Position numbers and translations under genes: made by a program
Part shown: piece by piece, positions 8,477 through 18,300 of the stretch
How positions within the stretch are numbered: the first letter of the stretch is position 1
Layout of the letters: each line of letters opens with the position of its first letter
From: Nakamurella flavida
GTDB lineage: Bacteria > Actinomycetota > Actinomycetes > Mycobacteriales > Nakamurellaceae
Assembly: GCF_030811475.1 (NCBI RefSeq)
Contig: NZ_JAUSQV010000001.1
Span: forward strand, 2,317,501-2,381,500
Direction of reading: 5' to 3'
DNA: 64,000 nucleotides
The notes under the pieces: model-generated
Told to the model about the DNA's origin: nothing
What the model saw: the letters and a program-made list of their open reading frames with translations, nothing else
Databases searched by the model: none

Positions 8477-9349
8477 ATGGACCGGCGGCTGAGCGGAGCG
8501 ATCCTGCTCGTCGCCGCCCTGGTCACCCTGGCCGTCTCGGCCGGGGCCCGCTCCACGGTGTCCGGTGAGGCGTTCGCGGTGCCGGTCCCGCCGCCGCCGG
8601 CGGTGGGTGCCTGCTTCCCCACCGCGTTCCCGCCCGAGTTGGCCACCGATCCGGCCGCCTCCGGCGGGCGCCCCGGGGTGCGGCTGCGCACCGGGCCGGG
8701 CGCGTGCACGGGGTCCTGGTACGGCGAGGTGGTCGAGGTCTACGACGAGACTGCCGCTGGTGCCGAGGACGCCTACGTGGACTGCTTCGGCGCCGCCCTG
8801 CGGTACGTGGGGCTGCCGGAGGCGACGGGCGGCGTGGCCTGGCAACCGTTCTTCCGACCGACGATCGAGCTGGTGCTGCCGACCCGACGGCAGGCGGCCG
8901 CCGGCCAGGACTGGACGGCCTGCGCGATCGGCACCGACCCGTACGGCGCCGGAGCCCCCTGGACCACGACCGTGGCCGGCGGGTGGCCCCGGAACCCGGT
9001 GTTCAGCGCCGCCGCCCGCTGCACCGACGACTATGCCCCGGCGAGCTACACGGGGGTGGACTGTTCGCGGCCGCACCGCACCGAGGTGCTCGCAGAGACG
9101 TGGACGCAGGTCGAGTCGCCGGACGAGCTCGACGCCTCCTGCCGGGATTTCGCGACGGCCGCCGCCCTGCTGTCCGATCCCACGGCGGGCGGGCGACTCA
9201 CCGTGTCCGCCGTGCGGGACGAGGCCCCGGCCGCCGGAAGGGTGGGACCCCCCACCCGCGCCGCGTGTCTGGCCACCCCCACCGATCCCGCCGCCGTGCT
9301 GACCGCCTCACTGCTCGGTCTCGGGGACGCCGACCTGCCGCTGCGGTGA
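8477..9349 (+). CDS. Membrane-anchored septum-formation-like protein, copy 2
   Basis: A 290-residue paralogue of the gene just upstream: MDRR start, single N-terminal anchor (SGAILLVAALVTLAVSAGA), Pro-rich linker (VPVPPPPAVGACFP), then matching segments such as SWYGEVVEV, PTRRQAAAGQDWTAC, VDCSRPHRTEVLAETW and the terminal LGDADLPLR. ATG at 8477 is chosen because GGAGGG ends about 4 nt before it. The cysteines line up with those of copy 1. The pair lies 35 bp apart and is probably co-transcribed. Function unknown; an exported, disulfide-bonded envelope protein is the fair description. Confidence 0.6.
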   Translation: MDRRLSGAILLVAALVTLAVSAGARSTVSGEAFAVPVPPPPAVGACFPTAFPPELATDPAASGGRPGVRLRTGPGACTGSWYGEVVEVYDETAAGAEDAYVDCFGAALRYVGLPEATGGVAWQPFFRPTIELVLPTRRQAAAGQDWTACAIGTDPYGAGAPWTTTVAGGWPRNPVFSAAARCTDDYAPASYTGVDCSRPHRTEVLAETWTQVESPDELDASCRDFATAAALLSDPTAGGRLTVSAVRDEAPAAGRVGPPTRAACLATPTDPAAVLTASLLGLGDADLPLR

Positions 9350-9374
9350 GCGTTGCGGGCGGGAACGGCCGGCG

Positions 9375-10712
9375 TCAGAGGTACTGCCCGGTGGGCAGGG
9401 TCGGCTGCCACCGTCCGGTGCGAACCACGTCCAGGACGTGCGCGGTGTCCAGGTCCGGTCCGTGCTCCAGGACGGCCCGGGTGACGATCTCACGCAGGTC
9501 GGCACCGGAGGCGCCGTCGGTCGCCCCCGCGATCCGGTCGAGGTCGAACGTCCCGAACCGCTGCAGGAACCGGCCGAGGATGAGTGCGCGCGCCCTGCCG
9601 TCGGGGAGGCCGATCTGGATGACCGAGTCGAACCGGCCCGGTCGCACGAGCGCCGGATCGACGGCGCTCATGTCGTTGGTGGTGGCGATGGTGACCACCG
9701 CGTGGTTGGGGGCGAAACCGTCGAGGTGGGTGAGGAACTCCCGGAGAGCCGGTGCGCCGGTCCCGCTGCGGCGATCCCCGGCGAGCAGGTCCAGGTCGTC
9801 CAGGACGACGGCCGCCGGGGCGAGTCGGCCGAGGGACTCGTAGAGCAGTCCGAGTCCGCGGGGGGTCGACGTGCCGTCGGCCAGGACGATCGTCGTCCCG
9901 GCCGGGAGCTCGGCGGCGATCACCCGGCAGAGCGCGGTCTTGCCGACCCCGGGCGGCCCGACGATGAGGACACCGCGCGAACACCCCAGGCCGGCCTCGG
10001 CCAGCAGATGCCCGTGGCGGGTCAGACCCCCGACGGTGACGTCGATCTCGTCCCAGACCCGTCGGGCATGGATGATCTCGTCCCGGGACGCCCGGCTCGG
10101 CCGCACCGGCTCGAGGCTGACCGAGCTGTCGTCGGCGACGGCCCGCAGCGTCTGGCCGCGGTAGAAGTTGGCCGGGCCGCGCGCGTTCCGCATCAGGTCG
10201 GCCAGCGCCTCACGGGCGGCGTCGCCGTCGGTGCGCCGCACCCGCAGGGAGATGAGGCGTCGACCGTTCGCCCACGTCAGCAGGACGACCGCGGGGAAGT
10301 CGAAGGCCTGCCCCGCCGGGAGGTACGCGGCCAGATCGTCCGGGGCGGCGACCTGGGTGTCCACGGCGACGGACACCAGCCCGTACCCCGGGGCGCCGGT
10401 GCCGAGATCGTCGGCCAGCACGGCACCGTCCGCGTCCTGCAGCAGGCGGCCCACCGCGACGTGCACCAGGGCCGCGTCAACGCCCTCCAGCGCAGCCGTC
10501 ACGGCGGTCAGGTCGGTCACCGGCGCGCCGAGGTGCTCGCACACGAACGTCCCGAGGACGCGGCGGGGCGGGACGAGGGCGGCGCCGAGCAGCCGCCCGA
10601 GGGCGGTCAATGCGTCCCGGACGTGCGGCTCCGCCGAACTCAGGTCGCCGACGGGCGCCAGCGGCGCGGGGGGTGCGGAGGGGGACCACCCGGGGAGCGA
10701 AGAAACGGACAC
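9375..10712 (-). CDS. AAA-family ATPase with unknown N-terminal domain
   Basis: A 445-residue protein. The C-terminal half is a classic AAA module: Walker A GPPGVGKTALC near residue 252, Walker B VVLDDLDLL near 300, sensor-1 VTIATTND and the second region of homology (DPALVRPGRFDSVIQIGLPD). The N-terminal ~200 residues (LTALGRLLGAALVPPRRVLG onward) match nothing I recognise and probably recruit a partner or substrate. GTG at 10712 is a choice of convenience: the frame is open further upstream but that would run into the metallohydrolase gene. It is the last gene of a three-gene operon with an HExxH metallohydrolase and a DUF2786 protein, so a remodelling or unfolding role next to a peptidase is plausible but not shown. 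Confidence 0.82.
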   Translation of the reverse strand: MSVSSLPGWSPSAPPAPLAPVGDLSSAEPHVRDALTALGRLLGAALVPPRRVLGTFVCEHLGAPVTDLTAVTAALEGVDAALVHVAVGRLLQDADGAVLADDLGTGAPGYGLVSVAVDTQVAAPDDLAAYLPAGQAFDFPAVVLLTWANGRRLISLRVRRTDGDAAREALADLMRNARGPANFYRGQTLRAVADDSSVSLEPVRPSRASRDEIIHARRVWDEIDVTVGGLTRHGHLLAEAGLGCSRGVLIVGPPGVGKTALCRVIAAELPAGTTIVLADGTSTPRGLGLLYESLGRLAPAAVVLDDLDLLAGDRRSGTGAPALREFLTHLDGFAPNHAVVTIATTNDMSAVDPALVRPGRFDSVIQIGLPDGRARALILGRFLQRFGTFDLDRIAGATDGASGADLREIVTRAVLEHGPDLDTAHVLDVVRTGRWQPTLPTGQYL

Positions 10713-10788
10713 GGGTGAGGATCTTGCGGGACGGACCCGGATCGGGCAATCGATTTCGGCCGACGCACCCCGGGGGCCGGCCGGCGGG

Positions 10789-11301
10789 TCACGGGGCGGA
10801 GCGGACCCCGTTCTCGACGTACGTGATCCGCAGGACCAGGGCGGCCTCCGGTCCGACGACACCGTCGACCAGGGTGAGCATGCGGTCGACGAAGGCCGGT
10901 CCGTGCGCCTCCTCGTCGTCGGCCGGGGCCAGATGGTGGGCGAGCTCGTGCAGCAGGACCAGTTCGCGCAGCGCCCAGGCCCGGTTGCCGCGGTGGGTGG
11001 GTAGCGCGATGACGGCGCCGGCCCGTTCGTAGTGTGCCCGCTGCGCTCCGGCCCGCTCCCGGACGGACACGGGAACCGTTGCCCGGGGCCAGGTCTCCCG
11101 CACCCAGCCGAGAGCCTGCACGGCGCTCAGGTAGGTCCGCACCGACTCCAGGGACGCGAACCGACGCTCCACCGGCAGGGTGAGCGTGGACCCGGCGATC
11201 TGCACCGCCGGGGCGCCGTCGGCCGCCCGGTCGAACATGGTCCGCACCAGCTGCTCGGCCTCGTAGACCCGGGAGCGCTGGGTGTCCCGGGCGGCGTTCA
11301 C
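10789..11301 (-). CDS. HExxH metallohydrolase, TIGR04338-like
   Basis: A 170-residue protein with LVLLHELAHHLAP, an HExxH zinc site followed by a further histidine, and a downstream HGPAFVDRML segment that can give the third ligand. The opening RSRVYEAEQLVRTMFDRA is typical of the actinobacterial TIGR04338 family of putative metallohydrolases, which is regularly found beside DUF2786 genes. No signal peptide, so cytoplasmic. The GTG at 11299-11301 overlaps the TGA of the upstream DUF2786 gene (GTGA), which argues for coupled translation and a joint function. The substrate is unknown; a peptide-bond hydrolase is inferred only from the motif. Confidence 0.78.
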   Translation of the reverse strand: MNAARDTQRSRVYEAEQLVRTMFDRAADGAPAVQIAGSTLTLPVERRFASLESVRTYLSAVQALGWVRETWPRATVPVSVRERAGAQRAHYERAGAVIALPTHRGNRAWALRELVLLHELAHHLAPADDEEAHGPAFVDRMLTLVDGVVGPEAALVLRITYVENGVRSAP

Positions 11302-12149
11302 GCGCCGATACCCCGCCGGGCACCGCCGATCTCGGTCTCCCCGCCCAACCGGGCCCGTCGGCCGGCCCGGTCACCCGCCCGCCGCGACCTCTCGGCCGCG
11401 CCCACGGTGATCCGGTTGCCGGCCCAGGTGCCGCGGGCGGTGGAGTGCGCCCGGTAGTGCTCGGCCAGCTCGACCTCCCGGGCCCGCAGCACCACCGCCG
11501 CACCGGTGCGCTCCTGCTCCGGCGCCTCGTCCAGCCACTGCTGTTCGGCCTGCACCCGGGCCTCCTGCAGCCGGGTACCGATCCGCACCGCGAACGCCTC
11601 CTGGAAGGTGATCCGGGCCGTCGTGGTGTGCACCGGCCGCTCCACCACGGTGAAGTCGTACTCCAGCTCGCGGGTCCGGCGGTTGACCCGACCCGATCCC
11701 GGCACCCGGACCCGACGGCGGACCGTCTCCTCCGCATGCTCACCGGACTTCAGGAAGGCGTCGCAGGCCCGGACCATCTGCACGACCAGCGAGGCGTAGA
11801 TCGCCTCCACCGCGTCGAGATCGGACTCGAACCCGTAGGCGTGCACCCGGGTGGAGTCGCGGGCCACGTCGCAGGTCAGATTGTTGGCCCGGCCGATGGC
11901 CAGGAACAGCTGGACGAAGGTGCGCAGCCCCCGCTTGCCCGGCTCACCGATGGCGACCACCCGCTGCACCGGTGCGGCCCGACGCTCCCGCCCGGCGGTG
12001 TGCGCACGGGCCACGGCCAGATCCACCGACGCCTTCGTGGCCAGGCGCTGCGCGGCGACCAGGTACGCCTCGGCCTCGTGCTCGTTGTCCGTGCTCTCCG
12101 CCTTGCGGAGCAGGGCCGCGATCCGGCTCAGGTCCCTGTCGTCACTCAC
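11298..12149 (-). CDS. DUF2786 domain protein
   Basis: A 283-residue protein that starts with GTG and opens with the DUF2786 helix pair (LSRIAALLRKAESTDNEHEAEAYLVAAQRLATK), given here as positions 7-41. The middle (about 80-150) reads FVQLFLAIGRANNLTC and contains a segment seen in phage- and actinobacterial DUF2786 proteins; the tail is long, basic and probably disordered (RSRRAGDRAGRRARLGG). Function unknown. It heads the operon with the HExxH protein and the AAA ATPase; the gene order DUF2786 then TIGR04338 is common in actinobacteria. Confidence 0.72.
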   Translation of the reverse strand: MSDDRDLSRIAALLRKAESTDNEHEAEAYLVAAQRLATKASVDLAVARAHTAGRERRAAPVQRVVAIGEPGKRGLRTFVQLFLAIGRANNLTCDVARDSTRVHAYGFESDLDAVEAIYASLVVQMVRACDAFLKSGEHAEETVRRRVRVPGSGRVNRRTRELEYDFTVVERPVHTTTARITFQEAFAVRIGTRLQEARVQAEQQWLDEAPEQERTGAAVVLRAREVELAEHYRAHSTARGTWAGNRITVGAAERSRRAGDRAGRRARLGGETEIGGARRGIGA

Positions 12150-12249
12150 TGCTCGTCACCCGTGCCGTTCGTCCTCGTGGTTCTTCTCGTCCTGTCGAGG
12201 ATGGCACGGCGCACCGACACCTCTCCGGGGACGTGGGGCCGGGCGCGGC

Positions 12250-15090
12250 TCAGGAGGCCGGGGCCACCGGTGAGTCGGCCGGATCGGGGTCGGTCAACAG
12301 GGCTGCCCCGCGGCTCCGACCGGCTGACCACTCGGCCGCGAAACCGTCGCCCAGCGTCGACCGGGCGGCGTCCTGGGCGAGATCACTGTACCGACCCAGG
12401 CTCTCGCCCCCGAGGCCGGATCGGGCACGCTCGGCGGCGGCCGCCCCGAAGAACCGGGCGGCCGGCGCGAACCGCCCCGTCTGGGCCAGCAGCACCGCGC
12501 GCTGCTCGAGCTGATCACCCAGGTCGCGGTTGCCCCAGGCCAGAAAATGACCCAGTTGTCCACCGGTGGCGGCCAGCGCCTCCGCCGGCCGCCCCTGGAT
12601 CGTCGCGGCCACCGCCCGGGTGACCTCGGCCAGGAACGCGGCGAGCTCGGCCCCGCACGCCACCGCCCGGGGATGGTCGGCCCGTGCTCCGGCCAGGGAC
12701 GTCGCGAAGAGCTCCGGGTCGTCGGCCGGCAGGTGGTTCAGATGCCCGATGCCCCGGTGGGCGAGTTCCAGGGCCGGATCGCCCACCGCCGTGATCAACG
12801 GCGCGGTGACCTCCAGGACGCGGTCCGCGTCGCTGTAGGCATCGCACCGCCACGCCGCCACGGCCAGCAGCACCGCCATCTCGGCGGCGTCGAACGCCTG
12901 GTCGTGTCCGGGCCCGGGAACGGCGTCGACCAGGATGCGGGCGGCGGACACGGCCGCCGGCGCCCCGCCGACCGTCCACTTGTCCGCCCGGTAGGTGCGG
13001 ACCACCTCCGTGGCGGCCGCGACCACGGGGTCACCCGCCCCGGCCGGCGACGCCACGATCCCGTCGAGGACGGCGAGCGCCTCCGCGGACCGGTGCCGCA
13101 GCACCCCCAGCAGGCAGACGGCGGTGGCCAGGGCACCCCGGGTCGGCCGGTCATCCGTCAACCGGGGCAGCGCGGCCCGGACCGTCGGCCACAGGAGGTC
13201 GAACCGGTCCAACCACCCGCCGTCGGCCACCGCGCGCGGCCGGGCGGAGAGCACGGCGGACAGCGTGGCGTCCAGCCGGTGCGTGGTGACGGCCAGGTCG
13301 CCGGAGCGCCGCAACTCCCGCCGGGCCACGGCCCGTACCGGGACCAGCAACCGGAACCAGGACCTGCCGGGCCCAGGGGGGCCGGCAGGGACGACCAGGG
13401 ACTGCCGCACCAACTCGGCCAGGAGATTCGCCACGTCCCCGCCCCGGACGGCGCCCCCGGTGCAGACCTGTTCGGCCGCAGGGAGATCGAACGGCGAATC
13501 GAACGCGGACAGCCGTCCCAGCAGGATCCGCTGCACGCTCGTCAGCCCGCGAACGCTCCAGTCCACGGCGGAGATCAGGGACCGGTGCCGGTACGGGCCG
13601 GGACCAGCGCGCACCACCCGCTCGGGCTCGACCGTCAACGACCGCGCCACCTCGATGAGATCGAACGTGCGGGCCCGGGCCGCCGCGAGGTCGAGGCCCA
13701 GCGGCAGGTTGTCCACGGCGGCACAGATGGCCCCGACGGCCGCCTCGTCGCCGTGCTTCCGGGGGACGCCGGCCAGCTCGAGCCGCCGTCGCAGGAGCAC
13801 GGCGGCATCGGCATCCCCCAGGGGGGCCAGCCGACACAGCGCCTCGCCGGGGACCTCCAGCGGCACCCGGCTGGTCAGGAGCACCCGCACGGTGGGCGCC
13901 CGGGAGAGCAGGGCGGCCAGCAGATGCGCGCAGGTCGCGGCCACCTGCTCGCAGTTGTCCAGGACCAGCAGCGTCCGGTGGCGTTCCACGGCCCGCAGCA
14001 GCGGATCGAGCCCGGTCCCGGCCGTCGACAGCCCGAGCGTGGAGACGATCACCGAGGCCAGCGCCGGTCCGTCGGGCACCGACCCGGGACCGACGAAGGA
14101 CAGGTCGGCGAAACGGACCACGCCCACTGCGGTCTCCGCCCACCGGCGCGCCACCTGGACCGCCAGCGTCGTCTTCCCCGCGCCCCCGCTGCCCGCGACG
14201 GTGACGAGGCGGTGTCCGTCGAGCAGATCCAGCACGCGGGCCGTCTCCACGTCCCGGCCGAGGAAGAGCGGATCCGTCCACGGCAGCACGGGTTCCGGGC
14301 CGGCGACGGCCACCACCTCCGGCCGCGGGTCGGTCGTGGCGGGTGGGGGAGCGTCCCCCTGCAGGACGGCCCGGTGGAGCCGGCGCAGTTCCTCACCCGG
14401 CTCCGTCCCCAGCTCGGTGACCAGATGCGTCCGCACCGCGCGGTAGGACGCGAGGGCGTCGGGGATGCGGCCGGCCGCCAGCTGGGCGCGGATGCGCAGC
14501 GCCCACGCCGCCTCCGACAACGGGTGACGCACCGTCCAGTCGGCGGTCTCGGCGAGCACCGCGGCCAGGTCACCGGTCTGCAGCAGGGCCGCCCACCGCA
14601 GGTGGTGCAGGCGCTCGGTCGCCTCGTCCAACGCCCGGCCGCGAGCCTCGGCCCAGGTCTGGTCCCCGAGCGAGCCGAGAAAGTCCCCCCGCCAGAGCGC
14701 CAGCACACTCGCGGCCAGTTCGGCGGCGGCCGCGGGACGACCTGCGTCCAGCAGCCGCCCGGTCTCGGGGACCGCGGCGAGCAGTCGCGCGGAATCGACC
14801 TGGTCGTCGGTGAGGTCGAGCCGGTAGTGCCCATCCGTGGAGACCAGGCTCCCCTGCCCGGACATCCCGGCGAGGTGCCCGCGCACCCGCCACAGCAGGG
14901 TGTCCAGGGCGGGGCGCCGGTCGGTGCCGGCCCGTTCCGCCCAGACGGCCTCGATGAGGGCGGACGCGGACACCCATCGCGGCGCCTCCACCAGCAGACG
15001 ACCCAGCAGGGTCTGAGTGCGCAGACCAGGGATCGCCCGGGTGACCTCACCGTCGCTGACTGCCAACGGACCGAGGTCGGCGACGTGCAC
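12250..15090 (-). CDS. SARP/AfsR-type transcriptional regulator with NB-ARC ATPase
   Basis: A 946-residue regulator with a GTG start (VHVADLGPLAV). Residues 1-85 form the OmpR-like winged helix of SARP proteins (ALIEAVWAE, LDTLLWRVRGHLAG), followed by the BTAD helical domain (about 90-240, ending LGTEPGEELRRLHRAVLQGD). A STAND ATPase follows with Walker A GSGGAGKTTLAV near residue 300 and RTLLVLDNCEQV as Walker B. The rest is helical, TPR-like. AfsR relatives integrate signals and activate secondary metabolism or development genes. It faces the LamG/PQQ gene across a 280-bp gap and is the obvious candidate to control it. The promoter looks leaderless (TAGGGT 6 nt before the GTG). Confidence 0.88.
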   Translation of the reverse strand: MHVADLGPLAVSDGEVTRAIPGLRTQTLLGRLLVEAPRWVSASALIEAVWAERAGTDRRPALDTLLWRVRGHLAGMSGQGSLVSTDGHYRLDLTDDQVDSARLLAAVPETGRLLDAGRPAAAAELAASVLALWRGDFLGSLGDQTWAEARGRALDEATERLHHLRWAALLQTGDLAAVLAETADWTVRHPLSEAAWALRIRAQLAAGRIPDALASYRAVRTHLVTELGTEPGEELRRLHRAVLQGDAPPPATTDPRPEVVAVAGPEPVLPWTDPLFLGRDVETARVLDLLDGHRLVTVAGSGGAGKTTLAVQVARRWAETAVGVVRFADLSFVGPGSVPDGPALASVIVSTLGLSTAGTGLDPLLRAVERHRTLLVLDNCEQVAATCAHLLAALLSRAPTVRVLLTSRVPLEVPGEALCRLAPLGDADAAVLLRRRLELAGVPRKHGDEAAVGAICAAVDNLPLGLDLAAARARTFDLIEVARSLTVEPERVVRAGPGPYRHRSLISAVDWSVRGLTSVQRILLGRLSAFDSPFDLPAAEQVCTGGAVRGGDVANLLAELVRQSLVVPAGPPGPGRSWFRLLVPVRAVARRELRRSGDLAVTTHRLDATLSAVLSARPRAVADGGWLDRFDLLWPTVRAALPRLTDDRPTRGALATAVCLLGVLRHRSAEALAVLDGIVASPAGAGDPVVAAATEVVRTYRADKWTVGGAPAAVSAARILVDAVPGPGHDQAFDAAEMAVLLAVAAWRCDAYSDADRVLEVTAPLITAVGDPALELAHRGIGHLNHLPADDPELFATSLAGARADHPRAVACGAELAAFLAEVTRAVAATIQGRPAEALAATGGQLGHFLAWGNRDLGDQLEQRAVLLAQTGRFAPAARFFGAAAAERARSGLGGESLGRYSDLAQDAARSTLGDGFAAEWSAGRSRGAALLTDPDPADSPVAPAS

Positions 15091-15096
15091 CCGTCC

Positions 15097-15102
15097 ACCC
15101 TA
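15097..15102 (-). promoter_or_regulatory. Putative leaderless -10 of the SARP regulator; gap 15091-15370
   Basis: On the minus strand TAGGGT lies exactly 6 nt before the GTG start. The 280-bp divergent gap to the LamG/PQQ gene contains G/T-rich direct repeats (GGTGGTCGGGG, near 15210-15230) that could be SARP-binding repeats; nothing else was recognised. Confidence 0.35.
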
Positions 15103-15370
15103 GGTGGCCGTCCGACTCCGCCCCGTCCAGGGTGACGAGGCGGGCCCGAGGACAGCCACGGCGCCGCGTGAGTCCGACGAGAGTCGGGCGGTCTACGGTC
15201 CCGCCGTCCGGGTGGTCGGGGTGGTCGGGGGGGCCGGGGCGCCGCGAATGTTTCTGCGGTGCCCCGATCGGCCGCCGGGACACCGCCGTCGTCCTGGGGC
15301 GCCCGCGCGGTCACCCCGGCTGGGTCGAACCAGCACTGCCACCGTCACCGTCCCTGGGGAGAACCGACCT

Positions 15371-18300
15371 GTGAGCACCACCGCGACCCCGCGCACGTCC
15401 GCGACCGCCTTCCTGCCAAAGGCCCCCCGGCGCAGCCCGGTGACCACCGGAGTGGGCAACAGTCCCGCCTCGCCGGTGAACGCCCCGTCCGGCAACTGCC
15501 TCCGGTTCACCGTCGGAGACCAGTACGCCACGGTGAACTCGCCCTTCACCGGCGTGCTGTCTTCGACGGCGGCCACCTTCGAGGCATGGATCAGGACGGA
15601 GCAGACCGTCCCGCAGACGATCCTGCTGGGCAGCGTCCCCACGGGCGGGGCGAGCCCGCGCATCTCGCTGGGGTCCGACCGGCTCACCGTCTTCTGGAAC
15701 CCCGGCGGGGATGCACCGGAGTGGTCGTCCGAGGACGCCACTCCCGTGACCGACGGGGCCTGGCACCACATCGCCGTGGTGTTCGACCAGGGTGTGATCT
15801 CCTTCTACAAGGACGGAGTCTGGACGGGCGCGGGTGACGTGCCGATCATGGGATCCGCCCAGTCCGCCGCCGGCGCCCTGCAGTTGGGGGCAGGTCTGGG
15901 CGCGACCACCGGCTTCGTCGGTGACCTGACCGGCGTCAGGGTGTGGTCGGTGGCCCGCGCCGCCGACGACATCGCCGCCGCCCGGTACGCCACCCTCACC
16001 GGTGACGAACCGGGGCTGCTGGTGCTCACCGCTTTCGACCGCTCCGACGACACCGTCCGCAACCAGGTCGACGGGTCGGTCGGGCCGATGGCCGGGGTGA
16101 CACCGGTGTGGACCGACCTCCCCACGCCGCCCCGCTGCGCCGCCCGGTTCACCGGGGATCCCGCGAACTACCTGGACGCCGGCAGCCTGGCCCCCTTCAG
16201 CTCCGACGCGGCCACCCTGGAGTGCTGGATGAGGATGGACCCCGCCGCCGGTGTGGCGACCAGCCGAACCCTGCTGCTGGTGAACGGCCCCGGGACCTCC
16301 GACACCCCGCTGGTCGGCTACGGCGGGAACGAGACCATCGGCACCGACTGGGACGGCCCTGCGGCGAACTCGGCCGACACCACCCCGGTGTCCGACGGAG
16401 AATGGCACCACATCGCGGCGGTCTTCGACCGGGGCCAGGTCACCCTCTACAAGGACGGGGTGCCGACCCCGGAGAACCTGACCATGCCGGCCCCGTACAC
16501 ACCACGGGGCTCCGGTCCGAACTTCCAGATCGGCGCCGCACTGGGCGATTACCAGGCGTTCGACGGCTGGATCTACGACGCCCGGGTCTGGGGAGTGGCG
16601 CGGTCGTTGGCCGAGATCGAGAGCTTTCGCTGGGTCCAGCTGCAGGGTGACGAACCCGATCTGCTGGCCCTGTGCACCTTCGCCGGATGCGACCCGGCCC
16701 GCCCGTCGACGATGGTCGCGCAGAACTTGGTCAACAACTCCGTCGGGGTGCTCTCGGGCAGGGCCGCCATCGAGGTCACCGACCTGCCGGTGGAACCCCT
16801 GCCGACGACCGTGTGGACGGTCCCCGTTCCCGGGGTCGCGCCCGCCGGTCCCGTCCTCACACCGCAGGGTCTGCTGTTCGCGCAGAACGACGCCGCCGGA
16901 AACTCCCTGTCCTGCCTGGACATCCAGTCGCAGCAGATTCTGTGGAGCTACCCGCTACCCGGAACCGCCCCGTCCGGAGCCCCGGCTTCGATCACGACAC
17001 TGGGGCTGGGCGCCGGGGTCGCCTACGTCGGAGCACAGGGTGCGGACGGCGGCCCACTGTTGCACGCCGTCGACATCACGTCCGGTGCTGCTGTCTGGGA
17101 CCAGCCGGCCGCTCTCCCCGGGCAGGGCTTCGGCACTCGTCCGATCGCCCCGACGGGCCTGGTCGTGGTCGGCCTCACGGGACCCACCGGGGACGGTCAG
17201 GCGGTCGGGTTCGTCGTCGTGGAGTCCGCGACGGGGACCGTGCTGGGCAGCCTCAACGTGCCCCCACTGCCGCAGGATGTCCAGATCCTGCTGGCGGACC
17301 CCGTCGTCGCGGACTCGACCGTGTACTGGTCCGCAGGATGGCCCGGCCAGAGTGTGATCGGCGCCGAACCGATGGGGGTGCCGGGCACCTCCCCGGCGGG
17401 CACGTCGTGGTTGCAGGACGTGACGTTCGAGGTGCACTCGCTGGTGACCGGCAATGGACTGCTGTACGCGTGCGGGCAGTCGGGCAACGTCAGCGCCTTC
17501 GACGCCGCGACGGGCGCGCTCGCGTGGAACCACTCCTTCGAGACGGACGACATCACCGCCGCCCCCGTGCTGATCGGGACCACCCTGTACGTCGGGGGTG
17601 GGGACGGCACCCTCTACGCCCTGGACGGCGGCAACGGAACAGTTCTGTGGCAGGTGGACACCGGGTCGCCGATCATCACCGATCTGCTTGCCGACGACGC
17701 CGTCCTCACCTTCGCCAACCAGGGCGACGGTATCGACGTCCCCCCGTCGTTCGTCTCCGTGGACACCGCCGGTGGTGGCCTGGACGTGCTGACCTACCCG
17801 GTCCCCGGAGCCGACACCGTGCTGGCCGCCGAGGGTCTGGCCAACGGCGTCGTCTACTTCTACGGCGAGCAGAACCTGTACGCGGTGAACATGAACGCGG
17901 TCGTCCACCAGTTCGCGGTCGACATCACCCTTGTCGTGGAGGACTACGACACCACCACGGCGGTGACGCAGGGACAGTCACCCACCGGTACGGACACCTC
18001 GTACCGGGTGACCCTGCGCCTGGTCGACCAGTTCGGCGTACCGAGAGCCGGGCAGGCGGTCAAGGTCTGGAGCCCCCAACTGCCCAGTTCGGATGGAAGC
18101 CCGGTCGAACCTCCGCACCTCTATCTCGTCAATGCGACCGGCGGGTCGGGTGTGCGCAGCATGATCGACCTGGGCACGCCCACCTGGCTGCAGACCGACA
18201 GCACCGGCACACTGGTCCTGGCCCTGAGCGCCTATGACGACGGCACTCCCGGCGGCGGCGGTGGCGGGTCCGGCAGTCCCGCCGCCCCGAACCTGTCGTG

